Part shown: piece after piece, positions 41,512 through 49,746 of the stretch
Numbering within the stretch: position 1 is the stretch's first letter
Layout of the letters: each line of letters begins with the position of its first letter
Assembly (NCBI RefSeq): GCF_034661175.1
Contig: NZ_CP141058.1
Coordinates: 1-64,000 of the forward strand
DNA from: Nocardioides renjunii
Lineage (GTDB): Bacteria > Actinomycetota > Actinomycetes > Propionibacteriales > Nocardioidaceae
Direction: 5' to 3'
DNA: 64,000 bases
The notes under the pieces: model-generated
Databases searched by the model: none
Seen by the model: only the letters and a program-made list of their open reading frames with translations
What the model was told of the DNA's origin: nothing
Translations under genes and position numbers: made by a program

Positions 41512-41904
41512 CTACTCGATATACGGCTCATAGGTGACACAGGCGAGATCGGGTGTCGTCAGGTACTTCCACTCGCGTCTAACCGCGTCCACCTGGGAGC
41601 GCTCAGCATCAACTCTGAGGTGATACAGGTGTGGGTGGTGACAGCCGGCGACAAGCAGGTCGGCTGCCGCAACCACATTCGGCAGAGCGACTAACTCGAC
41701 GGTCGCGGCGGAGCGGGTCACCGCGCGGTAGGAATCCGCCCGACGGTTCACTATGCGCTCGCGTTCCGCGTTGTAGTTGTCGATCTCCTCGGCGTCCCAG
41801 CCGTCCGCATCGTCGAGACGGCGTTCCTTTGCCAGGAGTAGGCGATGATCGTGCTCGGCGTCCGCGACCTCTGTGCACGCGGCGAGAAGGTCTGAGTACG
41901 CCAC
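41512..41904 (-). CDS. uncharacterised 130-aa protein
   Basis: A short protein that is mostly helical (SDLLAACTEVADAEHDHRLLLAKERRLDD, then NAERERIVNRRADSYRAV), with a C-terminal stretch LLVAGCHHPHLYHLRVDAERS. Codon use fits a real gene more than the plus-strand shadow. No membrane segment, signal peptide or known domain is visible. Confidence 0.5.
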   Translation of the reverse strand: MAYSDLLAACTEVADAEHDHRLLLAKERRLDDADGWDAEEIDNYNAERERIVNRRADSYRAVTRSAATVELVALPNVVAAADLLVAGCHHPHLYHLRVDAERSQVDAVRREWKYLTTPDLACVTYEPYIE

Positions 41905-42099
41905 GCGCTTGTCCTGAATCCCAACTTGTCCTTGCGGGCGTCCCGACCACGCATGTGAGACATCGACAAGTCACTTGGCCAACAACCCGACCGAGATGCC
42001 GGCGATGGCGCGCGACCCATACCTGCCGAGGCCTCGGGTCGGGTTTGAAGCCGAACTGCGTAGCGGGGAGGTCTCGTACCTCATCGCTGCTTTCCGACT

Positions 42100-42621
42100 A
42101 TGGACACCTCGTCGACGGCGTTGCTGATCTCCGCACTCTCGCTTGCGCTCGCCGGCATGTCGCTAGGCTGGCAGATCCTCCAATGGCTCTTGTCCGCGGG
42201 ACGAGCCAAGGCGACGCTGTTGCACGGCACTATGCAGGGGACCGCCAGCTATTCCGGACCGGTAAAGGACGGCAAGCTGCATGACCTGTCTAGCTTGCGC
42301 AGCCAAGGGTTCGGTGGTGAGGAGGTCGTTGGGATCCGCGTCGTCAACCACGGCCGGGCGCCTGTCACCATCGGTCGCGTCGTAGTGCATGCTCGAGGTG
42401 GGAGGGTGACGCTTAACCCGGTTGGAAACCTCATTGGCACCCCTCTTCCGCATGTGCTGCAGCCCGGCACCAATGAGAACTGGTACGTCGCGGCCTCCGA
42501 TGCGATCCGTCTGGCCACGTCCAGTCGCGAGATCTTGAACGACTCAGTCAGTGGCATCTACATGACCGCCGAACTTGGCACGGGCAAAGTAGTCAAGACG
42601 CGCGAACTGCTGAGACTCTGA
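42100..42621 (+). CDS. small membrane-anchored protein
   Basis: A 173-aa protein with one N-terminal hydrophobic helix (LLISALSLALAGMSLGWQILQWLL), a short basic linker SAGRAK, and a beta-rich remainder (EEVVGIRVVNHGRAPVTIGRVVV) that looks like an Ig-like fold facing the cytoplasm. The function is not recognised. It lies 155 nt before the SIR2 operon, so it could be an accessory but is not obviously co-transcribed. Confidence 0.55.
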   Translation: MDTSSTALLISALSLALAGMSLGWQILQWLLSAGRAKATLLHGTMQGTASYSGPVKDGKLHDLSSLRSQGFGGEEVVGIRVVNHGRAPVTIGRVVVHARGGRVTLNPVGNLIGTPLPHVLQPGTNENWYVAASDAIRLATSSREILNDSVSGIYMTAELGTGKVVKTRELLRL

Positions 42622-42776
42622 CTTGCCGTCAACCCGCATAGCAACATAGGAGAGCCGACCACATCGGAGGCCGCAGTCCTAGCGCTGAGTCCTTGCCTAT
42701 GCTTCGAATCACAAACGGTCAGCGGTCGCGCCTCTATTGTCGTGACTCCAGTGATGCCAGCGAAGGAGGTTCGGCC

Positions 42777-44225
42777 TTGACTGAACAGGACGCCGACTGT
42801 CCTAGCGCCGAGGCGAGCCAGCCGCCGGCACTCCTGCGTCTGAGCGAGGCGCCACCAGAGCTGTTGGGTTGTGTCTCTGACAACAGTGGTGGTCGCCTAG
42901 TGATCGTGACCGGCGCAGGCTCGTCGATGGACTGGCCGACAGGTCTGCGGTCGGGGGCCGAGTACTCAGAGATGGCATTCTCTGCTTTGGTGCAGGACCA
43001 ACTCCTAGCGTCAGATAGTTGTGATCAGCCCCGCGACCTGTCGTTAGTAGCGGACGCCGTGTTCGATGCTTACGGATCCCAGAAGAATCTCACGGACCGG
43101 CTGCCTCGATCTGACTGGAGAAACGCTTCCCCGAACGAGGGCCACAGGATCGCCGCCGCCCTCTTGATTGACGGTCTTGTCCGAGCCATCGTCACGTTGA
43201 ACTACGACATGGCGTTTCAGGCCGCCTTGTCAGAACTTGGGGCGCCTAGCCAGGTCACGATCGCCAAGGGGCCGGAAGATCACGCAAAACTCAGCGGCCG
43301 ATCGTTGATTTACCTTCACCGGAGTGCCGAGTCCGATCCAGAGACCTGGGTTCTGCGCAAGGCGGACCTTGACGAGGGTTGGAGGGGCGGCTGGGAAGCG
43401 ATGATCGCCGCTGGCGTTCTGTACGCTCCCGTCACCCTTTTCGCAGGCTTAGGCAGCCCTGCCGCGGTACTGACGGAAACCGTTGGCAACCTTGCCGGTC
43501 TGGGATCGAAGTACTACCTCGCCGACCCATACGGGGGTGGGGCGTTTGAGCAGGCCCTATCGGGGCAACTCACGGCAGCCCTGCAGTTGGGCTGGGTGGA
43601 GCTCATGCGTGCGCTTTCCGTGCGCGCCGCCACCGCGCAGGCGAAGCAACTGGAACTTGACTGTAGGGATCGGGCCAAGGCCCTTGGCCTCGAGCACGAT
43701 CATGTTGAGAAGGTCTGCGAGATTCTAGGCGAGATCGGCATCGTCTACCTAGGCCGATTGCGGTCGGCCTGGCTCCTACACAGCAAGCAATTCTCCCCTC
43801 GTCAAGATGGCCCACAATCAGCGCACCTCGCCGACCTAGCCCTGGCTCTCAATGCTGCGATGCTGACACTCGAAGCGGACCTCGAGATCACGGAGGATGG
43901 CGGCCTCTGCGAGCTTGTGATCCGCGATAGTGGTCGTACGGTCTCCGCCCAATGCGTCCACGGCATGGGTCTCCACACGTGGTCAGCAATGCTTGCTCGG
44001 CTAGAGATGCGCACGACGCGCCGGCTCGGCTCGGGTAGAGCGCGGGTCGTTATTGCCGCAGGAGTGGTGGAGGAGTCGCGTGCCCTACCTGACGACCTCG
44101 TCGAGGGGAGCCCCACCTCAGACGACCTGGTGCGCGGTCCAGAAGCGGTGGTTCTCTGGAAGGCATCCGAACTCACTTCAAAGACGCTGAACCGGGATGC
44201 GTTGCTTGGGCGGTTGGTGTCGTGA
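42777..44225 (+). CDS. SIR2-like effector (LmuA-type, Lamassu-Sir2 candidate)
   Basis: A 482-aa protein starting at TTG 42777, 7 nt after a strong GGAGG site; the longer frame from 42693 lacks one. The N-terminal 250 residues are a SIR2-like domain: LVIVTGAGSSMDWPTGL near residue 45, AIVTLNYDMAFQAAL near 142 and SLIYLHRSAE near 180. Such domains in defence proteins usually degrade NAD+. The C-terminal half is unrecognised and alpha-helical. It is the first of three overlapping genes ending with a Rad50-like ATPase, the order seen in Lamassu-type (LmuA-LmuC-LmuB) systems. Confidence 0.75.
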   Translation: MTEQDADCPSAEASQPPALLRLSEAPPELLGCVSDNSGGRLVIVTGAGSSMDWPTGLRSGAEYSEMAFSALVQDQLLASDSCDQPRDLSLVADAVFDAYGSQKNLTDRLPRSDWRNASPNEGHRIAAALLIDGLVRAIVTLNYDMAFQAALSELGAPSQVTIAKGPEDHAKLSGRSLIYLHRSAESDPETWVLRKADLDEGWRGGWEAMIAAGVLYAPVTLFAGLGSPAAVLTETVGNLAGLGSKYYLADPYGGGAFEQALSGQLTAALQLGWVELMRALSVRAATAQAKQLELDCRDRAKALGLEHDHVEKVCEILGEIGIVYLGRLRSAWLLHSKQFSPRQDGPQSAHLADLALALNAAMLTLEADLEITEDGGLCELVIRDSGRTVSAQCVHGMGLHTWSAMLARLEMRTTRRLGSGRARVVIAAGVVEESRALPDDLVEGSPTSDDLVRGPEAVVLWKASELTSKTLNRDALLGRLVS

Positions 44226-44842
44226 CTAATCAATCACCAGATGACGCCGCTGTCATCCTGAGCCGCGAGATCCGATCGTTTCTCGAGTCCTCTGGTTCGC
44301 ACCCTGTAGCGCGAGGCCGAACTGGGGATGGACCGTTACACGGGATCTTTGAAGATGCTCTGACTGTCGTCGGGTATGTCGTTTACCAAACCGTAGGCGA
44401 GCTGCTGAGTTCTTGGATGGACGCCCAAGATCAAATGGCGACGGTGATCAGTCGTTCCGACTTCGATCTTGGCGCGAAGGCGTGGGACGGGTATCTGATC
44501 TTGGCGACTCCGGAAGGCGCGACATCCGACCAGTCCGTTGAACTGACCGCGATCAGGTCGAACACCCGTCGCCTACGCAAACTGCTAGTCCTAGGAGAAG
44601 ACGTCCAGCTCATTGGGCAAAGAAGTCTGGCAACCGGGGTTGCTCGTTCCTTGGCAGCGCTTGCTCCCTTGGAGTTGCCGTTGGGCACGGGGATGGCCGA
44701 TCCACTGGCAGGTCTCGGGTCCAGAGTTCAGGTCCCCGGGTTGAGTGCTGGTGACATAGACGCGGTGGTCAGTGCGTACCGGGAGAGTCGGCCGCTGATC
44801 CAGGTCCTACATGAGCGAACCAGCGGACACGAGGGCACATGA
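44222..44842 (+). CDS. Lamassu LmuC-like small subunit
   Basis: A 206-aa protein whose GTG start overlaps the SIR2 stop by 4 nt and whose stop overlaps the ATPase start by 4 nt. No domain is recognisable. It contains DGPLHGIFEDALTVVGYVVYQTVGELL and LRKLLVLGEDVQLIGQRSLATGV, soluble and mixed alpha/beta in character. Size and position between effector and SMC-like ATPase match LmuC (also called DdmB). The assignment rests on context. Confidence 0.6.
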   Translation: MTNQSPDDAAVILSREIRSFLESSGSHPVARGRTGDGPLHGIFEDALTVVGYVVYQTVGELLSSWMDAQDQMATVISRSDFDLGAKAWDGYLILATPEGATSDQSVELTAIRSNTRRLRKLLVLGEDVQLIGQRSLATGVARSLAALAPLELPLGTGMADPLAGLGSRVQVPGLSAGDIDAVVSAYRESRPLIQVLHERTSGHEGT

Positions 44843-47034
44843 AGTTCCGAAGAGCCACCATCTCCGGCTTTGCCGGCGTCGCGAGGTCTGTGACCGTCGA
44901 CCTCGATGCCCAAGTTGTCGTCCTGCTCGGCTCCAACGGGTTCGGGAAGAGCACAATTTGCGATGCGCTTGCGTGGGCTCTGACCGGTGCTCACCCTCGT
45001 GGCGCCGATCCGCGGAGTTGGTACGGGTCCGGAGAGACCTTCGTCGAGTTGGAGGTTCTGACTTCGGCATCGGAAGCAGCGACGGTCCGGCGCATCGTTT
45101 CGAACCCTGGCGAAGAGTCGTTGAAGCGTTTAAAGACTTCCGTCATCGTTCGGCGGGAGCGAGAGCAACTTCGTGGGATCGAGGCTGACCGGTGGCTGTC
45201 AAGTTGGTTGCAGAATGCGACAGGGGGTGCAGATTTCGACAGCGAGCTGGAGGACAAGGCGATTACGGGGCAGACGGACTCGTTCTACTTGCAGCAAGAC
45301 AGTCTGCGTGCCTTTCTCGCCACCCGCTCCGATGACGAACGATTCGCGGCACTATCTCAGATGGTGGGCGCACGAGCGCTCAGCGATCTTGTAGCTGCAT
45401 TCGATTCAGCAAACCGGGCATGGACGAAATCTGTGGCGCAGGAAAGTTCGGACGTCGATCGCCTGCGGGCGGCCGTCGATGCCGTCGGAGCTGAGATCAG
45501 TGCCACCGAGCGACGGCTTGAGAACGCCCGGGCGCTCGGATTCAGCACATTCGAAGCGTGGACCAGCCGGGTTCTCAGCCATCTAGCGGCGTTCGGTCTG
45601 GACGAGTCGACCGGCGTAGCTTCGTCCCCGGCCGAGCTCGCTTCGTTGCTCGAACGAAGTATCGCTGCCCAAGGCGCCATGCGTCGCGACCTGGACCGCC
45701 TGAAGGAGCAGGTGCGCACCATTCAGTCCCGTCTGGCGAGTCCACCCCAGCGCGAGTCGGTCAGCGAGTCTGACGTGTTGGCCTTAGAACGAAACCTCCA
45801 AGGACTGGAGACAGTGCGACTGCAGGCGACAGCCACGGTCGAGGAGGCCAGGCAGCAGCTCCAAGCAGCGCAAACACGTGTTGAGGAACTCCGGGCATTA
45901 GCCGAGCTGGCACTTCGGCACGTTTCCGACAAGTGCCCGACCTGCGGCCAAGATGTAGACCCAGACGAACTAATCGCTCGATTGAGTGAGTCCATTGGTG
46001 GTGGTACCGCGATCGGTTTGGCTGGAGAGGGCGAGCGTCTGGCCCAAGCAAATCAAGCGCGCGATGCCGTGCTCACAGCGATTCGTGCCGCAACCACAGA
46101 GCTTGAAGAAGCAAGGGCTGCGAGGGATGCACAGCGGCGCGCCGACCTGGCGAGGGCGACTGACACTGAGGCGTTGGCCAGGCTCCGAAATGAGGTAGGA
46201 CGGATTGTCCACAACGCCCTGCCGGCTAATTCTCAGGAAACGCAGCCGGTCCCCGACGATGCGGTGCTCGCAATTGATGGGTGGATTGCAGCGGCGAGCG
46301 AAATGCTAAACGAGTTCCGCACTCTGGAGCCCGCCCTCGCTCTGACATCGACCGAGGACCGGATGGCGTCCCTCGTGGAGGAGGAGTCGCGGCGGCGGGC
46401 CGAGTACGCCCGCGCGCGCCAAGGAGTAGAGGCCCGCCAGCGGACCCAAGCGCTTGCCGAATCGCTTCTCCGTGGCCTGAGAAAAGATTCAGAGAATTTT
46501 TTGAATGAACGACTTCGCGCGATTCAGCCCATTCTTGATCAGTTGTATGCCGCAATAGACCCGCACCCCACGCTCAGGGGAATGTCGCTCGAAACAAGAA
46601 GCTGGTATGGCAAGAACCGCCTTTCGCCTGTACTGGTCGACTCCGCCGCCGATGTAAGAGTGGACGACCCTGGTCGCACTCTTTCGACATCGCAAGCCAA
46701 CGCGCTTGCCGTAACGTTGTTCCTGGCCTTCAACCTCGGACTCCAACCCACTCGCGTAACTTCGGTTATTCTCGACGACCCCCTTCAAAATCTCGACGAC
46801 GTCCACCTGCTTGGGCTGGTCGACCTCCTTCGTCGGGTCCAGTCTCACCGCCAGATCATCGTCACGACTCACGATGCGACCTTTGCCGACCTTCTGGCGC
46901 GCAAGATGCGCCCAACGGATGCGGGAGAGCGGCTAAACCTCATCCGGCTGGAGGCATGGGACCGAGAGGGGCCGCGGATCATCAACGAGCAAGTGCAGGT
47001 TGATCCCAGGCCGATCAAGCTCGCAGTCAGCTAG
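44839..47034 (+). CDS. SMC/Rad50-like ATPase (LmuB-type)
   Basis: A 731-aa ABC-type ATPase. The N-terminal Walker A is GSNGFGKSTICDALAWAL near residue 32. Two long coiled coils (about 180-350 and 390-560) flank a zinc-hook CPTCGQDVD near 366. The C-terminal lobe has signature LSTSQANALAVTLFLAF near 615, Walker B/D-loop VILDDPLQNLDDVH near 645 and the H-loop IVTTHD. Such proteins sense unusual DNA ends or structures; in Lamassu they release the effector. ATG 44839 overlaps the upstream gene. Some segments (near 46490) are clearly AT-rich relative to the chromosome, suggesting foreign origin. Confidence 0.8.
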   Translation: MKFRRATISGFAGVARSVTVDLDAQVVVLLGSNGFGKSTICDALAWALTGAHPRGADPRSWYGSGETFVELEVLTSASEAATVRRIVSNPGEESLKRLKTSVIVRREREQLRGIEADRWLSSWLQNATGGADFDSELEDKAITGQTDSFYLQQDSLRAFLATRSDDERFAALSQMVGARALSDLVAAFDSANRAWTKSVAQESSDVDRLRAAVDAVGAEISATERRLENARALGFSTFEAWTSRVLSHLAAFGLDESTGVASSPAELASLLERSIAAQGAMRRDLDRLKEQVRTIQSRLASPPQRESVSESDVLALERNLQGLETVRLQATATVEEARQQLQAAQTRVEELRALAELALRHVSDKCPTCGQDVDPDELIARLSESIGGGTAIGLAGEGERLAQANQARDAVLTAIRAATTELEEARAARDAQRRADLARATDTEALARLRNEVGRIVHNALPANSQETQPVPDDAVLAIDGWIAAASEMLNEFRTLEPALALTSTEDRMASLVEEESRRRAEYARARQGVEARQRTQALAESLLRGLRKDSENFLNERLRAIQPILDQLYAAIDPHPTLRGMSLETRSWYGKNRLSPVLVDSAADVRVDDPGRTLSTSQANALAVTLFLAFNLGLQPTRVTSVILDDPLQNLDDVHLLGLVDLLRRVQSHRQIIVTTHDATFADLLARKMRPTDAGERLNLIRLEAWDREGPRIINEQVQVDPRPIKLAVS

Positions 47035-47088
47035 ATACCCCATCCGGTCGCCGATCCCGGCGCTATGTCATTCTGGCGCAAGGACTCA

Positions 47089-48297
47089 TCAAGGTCGGCC
47101 ACCGGAGGTCTCCGTTGGAACTGACGGTCGGCTCTCGCGCCAGGCGTCGTAAGTCGCTCCGATCTTCTCCGCGAGCGACCTGTCGCGGTCGAGAGTGGCG
47201 TGCTGGTATATCGCCATCGCGGCCTGTGATGCGTGGCCGGCACGCGCCTGGAGCTCGGCGGCCGTGGCGCCGTGCTGACCGGCGAGGGTCAGAGCGGTGT
47301 GGCGCAGATGGTGGATCGTGAGGTCGGCACGCCCCGCCGCCTCGCGTGCCGGGCGATAGCGGTCCATCAGATAGCGCACGCTCATGTGGTCGGTGCGGTC
47401 GCCCGGGAACAGTAGGCCGGTCGGGCCACGCTCCGCGTACTCAGTCAGGTGCTCCTGAAGCATCGGGAGGAACGGCGGCGGTACGTGCACCGTGCGTACG
47501 CTGCTGATCGTCTTGGGCGCGCTGATGGCCCGACCACAGTTCGGGCAGGCGCCTCTCGCTCCGGCAATGACGTCCTTGTCAATCTTGCGGGCGACATGGA
47601 TCCACCCAGACCTGTGGTCGACATCGGAGCGCCGAAGCTCCAGCAGCTCGCCCTGGCGTAGGCCGACGAACGCGGCGAGGACGATGAGGAGCTTCAACCG
47701 ATCGGGCATCTCCTCGATGATCGTCGCGATCTCGTCCAGGGTCGCCGGGACGGCGACCCGCCTCACCGGAGCAGATCCGGCGCCGCGGATCTTCGGTGGC
47801 GCCCGGTCGATCAGCTCCTCCTCCTCAGCGGCTTGGAGCATCGCTCTGAGCAGGCGGTAGGCGGCGGCGTTCGCGGCTTCGGCGTCCGGGTCGAGCGAGG
47901 CTCGCCACTGCTTGATCTCCGTGAGGCTGACGTCGATCAGTGGCATCTCCTCGAAGTAGGGGAGGATGCGCGTGTTGAGGAGCTGCCGGTAGGTCCTGAT
48001 CGTGTTGGGCCTCAGCCCCCGATCGACCAAGTACCGCTCGGCGAACCCGGCGACGGTGTTGTAGGCCGCTTCGCGACGGCGTTGCTCTTGAGCGACCTGC
48101 CTCGCCCTCGGTGGGATCCACTCCTCACGATCGACCAGCGTCCGCTCGGCGGCGAGCCACGCCTCGGCGTCCATCTTCGTAGTGAAGGTGCGCGAGTGGC
48201 GCGTGCCGTCGCCCATCGCGTACCGAGCCCGGTAGGTCACCACCCCGGTGGCGCTGCGCCGCCGCTCCACCTCGCCGAACCCTCGTCGCCGTGCCAT
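47089..48297 (-). CDS. int: site-specific tyrosine integrase of the island
   Basis: A 402-aa tyrosine recombinase. An N-terminal AP2-like arm-binding domain (GVVTYRARYAMGDGTRHSRTF) is followed by a core-binding helical domain (TVAGFAERYLVDRGLRPNTIRTYRQ) and the catalytic domain with GLRQGELLELRRSD (Arg, about residue 214), HHLRHTALTLAG (about 333) and AMAIYQHAT (Tyr, about 364). A CPNCGR stretch is inserted in the catalytic domain. It is transcribed toward the island interior and lies 150 nt inside the right tRNA-Ala repeat, the standard placement for an integrase using tRNA 3' ends. Confidence 0.95.
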   Translation of the reverse strand: MARRRGFGEVERRRSATGVVTYRARYAMGDGTRHSRTFTTKMDAEAWLAAERTLVDREEWIPPRARQVAQEQRRREAAYNTVAGFAERYLVDRGLRPNTIRTYRQLLNTRILPYFEEMPLIDVSLTEIKQWRASLDPDAEAANAAAYRLLRAMLQAAEEEELIDRAPPKIRGAGSAPVRRVAVPATLDEIATIIEEMPDRLKLLIVLAAFVGLRQGELLELRRSDVDHRSGWIHVARKIDKDVIAGARGACPNCGRAISAPKTISSVRTVHVPPPFLPMLQEHLTEYAERGPTGLLFPGDRTDHMSVRYLMDRYRPAREAAGRADLTIHHLRHTALTLAGQHGATAAELQARAGHASQAAMAIYQHATLDRDRSLAEKIGATYDAWRESRPSVPTETSGGRP

Positions 48298-48338
48298 CTC
48301 GGTACCCTAACCCCATAACGCAGTAGCGGGGGACCATT

Positions 48339-48396
48339 CTGTGGGGGACTGGTGGGGGTAGGAACGTCCGCTAGAGGGTCTATCTGTCCCCCACAG
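48339..48396. repeat. candidate integrase arm sites (right)
   Basis: GGGGGACTGGTGGGGG at 48343-48358 repeats 12294-12309. CTGTGGGGGAC at 48339-48349 also recurs as its inverted form GTCCCCCACAG at 48386-48396. These lie between the integrase start and the right tRNA repeat, as expected for arm-type binding sites, and may also overlap the integrase promoter. Confidence 0.5.
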
Positions 48397-48444
48397 TCTC
48401 GCGTTTCCGCAGGTCAGCGAGTCTAACCCCCTACTTAAACCGAA

Positions 48445-48489
48445 TTTGCAAGCAGGGGGTTAGGGGTTCGAGTCCCCTAGGCTCCACCA
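48445..48489 (+). repeat. attR: attR: displaced 3' half of tRNA-Ala
   Basis: TTTGCAAGCAGGGGGTT here is identical to 12177-12193, and the rest differs at only 5 of 28 positions, all in the T stem (AGGGG/CCCCT instead of GCGAG/CTCGT). The CCA end is intact. It is not preceded by a 5' tRNA half, so it cannot be a working tRNA; it is the chromosomal end displaced by integration. Confidence 0.85.
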
Positions 48490-48576
48490 CCGATCCCCGT
48501 CCCACCTCGCGCAGCGACAGCACCACAACCCCGTTGCCCTAGGCTGGCCGCAGGACCGGATCGAGAGGACTGACGA

Positions 48577-49587
48577 GTGGGCCGCGCGTCTGGCAGGGCC
48601 GTCACCATCTCCGCGATCGCCGCGGAGGCGGGCGTCTCGGTGCCCACCGTCTCGCGCGTGCTGAACGGCCGCTCGGACGTCGCGCCCGGCACCCGCGAGC
48701 GGGTCGAACAGCTGCTGCGGCACCACGAGTATCGCCGGCCGTCGCGACGCCAGGGGCATGCGTGCCTGGTCGACCTGGTCTTCGACGACCTGGACAGTCC
48801 GTGGGCGCTCGAGATCGTGCGCGGGGTCGAAGAGGTGGCGCACGCCGCGGGGGCGGGCACCGTGGTCTCCGCCATCCACAGCCGCGCCTCCGACCGACGG
48901 CAGTGGCTCGACAACCTCCGCGTCCGGGCCACCGACGCCGTCATCCTCGTGCTGACCGACCTCGACGGCGAGCTCGGAGCCGAGCTGGAGCGCCTCGACG
49001 TGCCGGCGGTGGCGATCGACCCGGCCGGCGTGCCGGCGCTCGACCTGCCCACGATCGGGGTGACCAATTGGAGCGGGGCCGTGTCGGCCACCGAGCACCT
49101 GATCGGGCTCGGCCACCGCCGGATCGCGCACATCAGCGGTCGACCCGGTCTGTGGTGTACCCGCAGCCGGCTCGACGGCTACCGCGCCGGGCTCAGTTCC
49201 GCCGGGCTACAGCCGGCGGCGGAGCTGGTGGTGGAGGGAGACTTCGGCTACGAGTCGGGATACCGCGCCGGGGTGCACCTCCTCGGCCTCGCCGAGCCTC
49301 CTACGGCCGTCTTCGCCGCCAACGACCAGATGGCCATGGGCGTCTACGAGGCCCTGCGCCGCAGCGGCCGGCGCGTCCCCGACGACGTGAGCGTCGTCGG
49401 CTTCGACGACCTGCCCAGCTCCCGCTGGGCCTCGCCGCCGATGACCACCGTGCGCCAGCCGCTCACGGAGCTCGGCCGGATGGCCAGCCAGATGGCGCTG
49501 CGCATGGTCGGCGGCGAGTCCATCGAGGGTCCGCGCGTCGAGCTGGCCACCGAGCTCGTGGTCCGAGAGAGCACCGCCGCGCGCTGA
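48577..49587 (+). CDS. LacI-family transcriptional regulator
   Basis: A 336-aa LacI-type repressor. The N-terminal HTH reads VTISAIAAEAGVSVPTVSRVLNGR; the ligand domain follows with HIGLGHRRIAHISG-type strands, VFAANDQMAMGVYEALRRSG and VPDDVSVVGFDDLPSS. GTG 48577 is the likely start. It lies 160 nt upstream of a secreted xylan-active enzyme and beside an inverted repeat of the kind LacI regulators bind, so it probably controls that gene in response to a xylo-oligosaccharide. Effector and target are inferred. Confidence 0.9.
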   Translation: MGRASGRAVTISAIAAEAGVSVPTVSRVLNGRSDVAPGTRERVEQLLRHHEYRRPSRRQGHACLVDLVFDDLDSPWALEIVRGVEEVAHAAGAGTVVSAIHSRASDRRQWLDNLRVRATDAVILVLTDLDGELGAELERLDVPAVAIDPAGVPALDLPTIGVTNWSGAVSATEHLIGLGHRRIAHISGRPGLWCTRSRLDGYRAGLSSAGLQPAAELVVEGDFGYESGYRAGVHLLGLAEPPTAVFAANDQMAMGVYEALRRSGRRVPDDVSVVGFDDLPSSRWASPPMTTVRQPLTELGRMASQMALRMVGGESIEGPRVELATELVVRESTAAR

Positions 49588-49662
49588 GCGACCGGCTCTC
49601 CCACCCCGTCGACCCTTGACGGCGGTGGTGCCCCGTGCTGCACTGACGTTGTTTCCGAAATG

Positions 49663-49683
49663 TTTCCGAAACACTTTCGGAGC
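49663..49683. promoter_or_regulatory. candidate LacI-family operator
   Basis: TCCGAAA-CAC-TTTCGGA (49665-49681) is a perfect 7-bp inverted repeat, preceded by a second copy of GTTTCCGAAA at 49651-49660. The CGAAA...TTTCG core resembles operators of LacI-type xylan/xylobiose regulators in Streptomyces (BxlR-like, CGAA-N-TTCG). It lies between the regulator and the enzyme gene. Confidence 0.6.
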
Positions 49684-49746
49684 ATGATCTCGGGGCGCCG
49701 GCTGGGCCTGCCGCCTCATCGACCGACCGGCTGTGGAGGACAGGAC

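Larger units (their letters stand above)
12222..48489. mobile_element. integrative mobilizable island of about 36 kb in tRNA-Ala
   Basis: Boundaries are set by the tRNA-Ala direct repeat at both ends, the integrase beside the right repeat, and the shared 16-bp end repeat. Inside are a MobF relaxase/helicase, two HTH/excisionase-like genes, a decayed second integrase and many defence-type genes. No TraG/VirD4 coupling protein, VirB4 or other conjugation gene was found, so transfer would need a helper. Base composition of much of the cargo looks lower in GC than the flanks and more varied in codon use. The flanking genes match conserved actinobacterial neighbourhoods. Confidence 0.85.

Noticed and set aside
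12222..48489. CRISPR array or insertion sequence within the island
   Set aside because: No regularly spaced repeats of 25-40 nt and no transposase gene with terminal inverted repeats were found.
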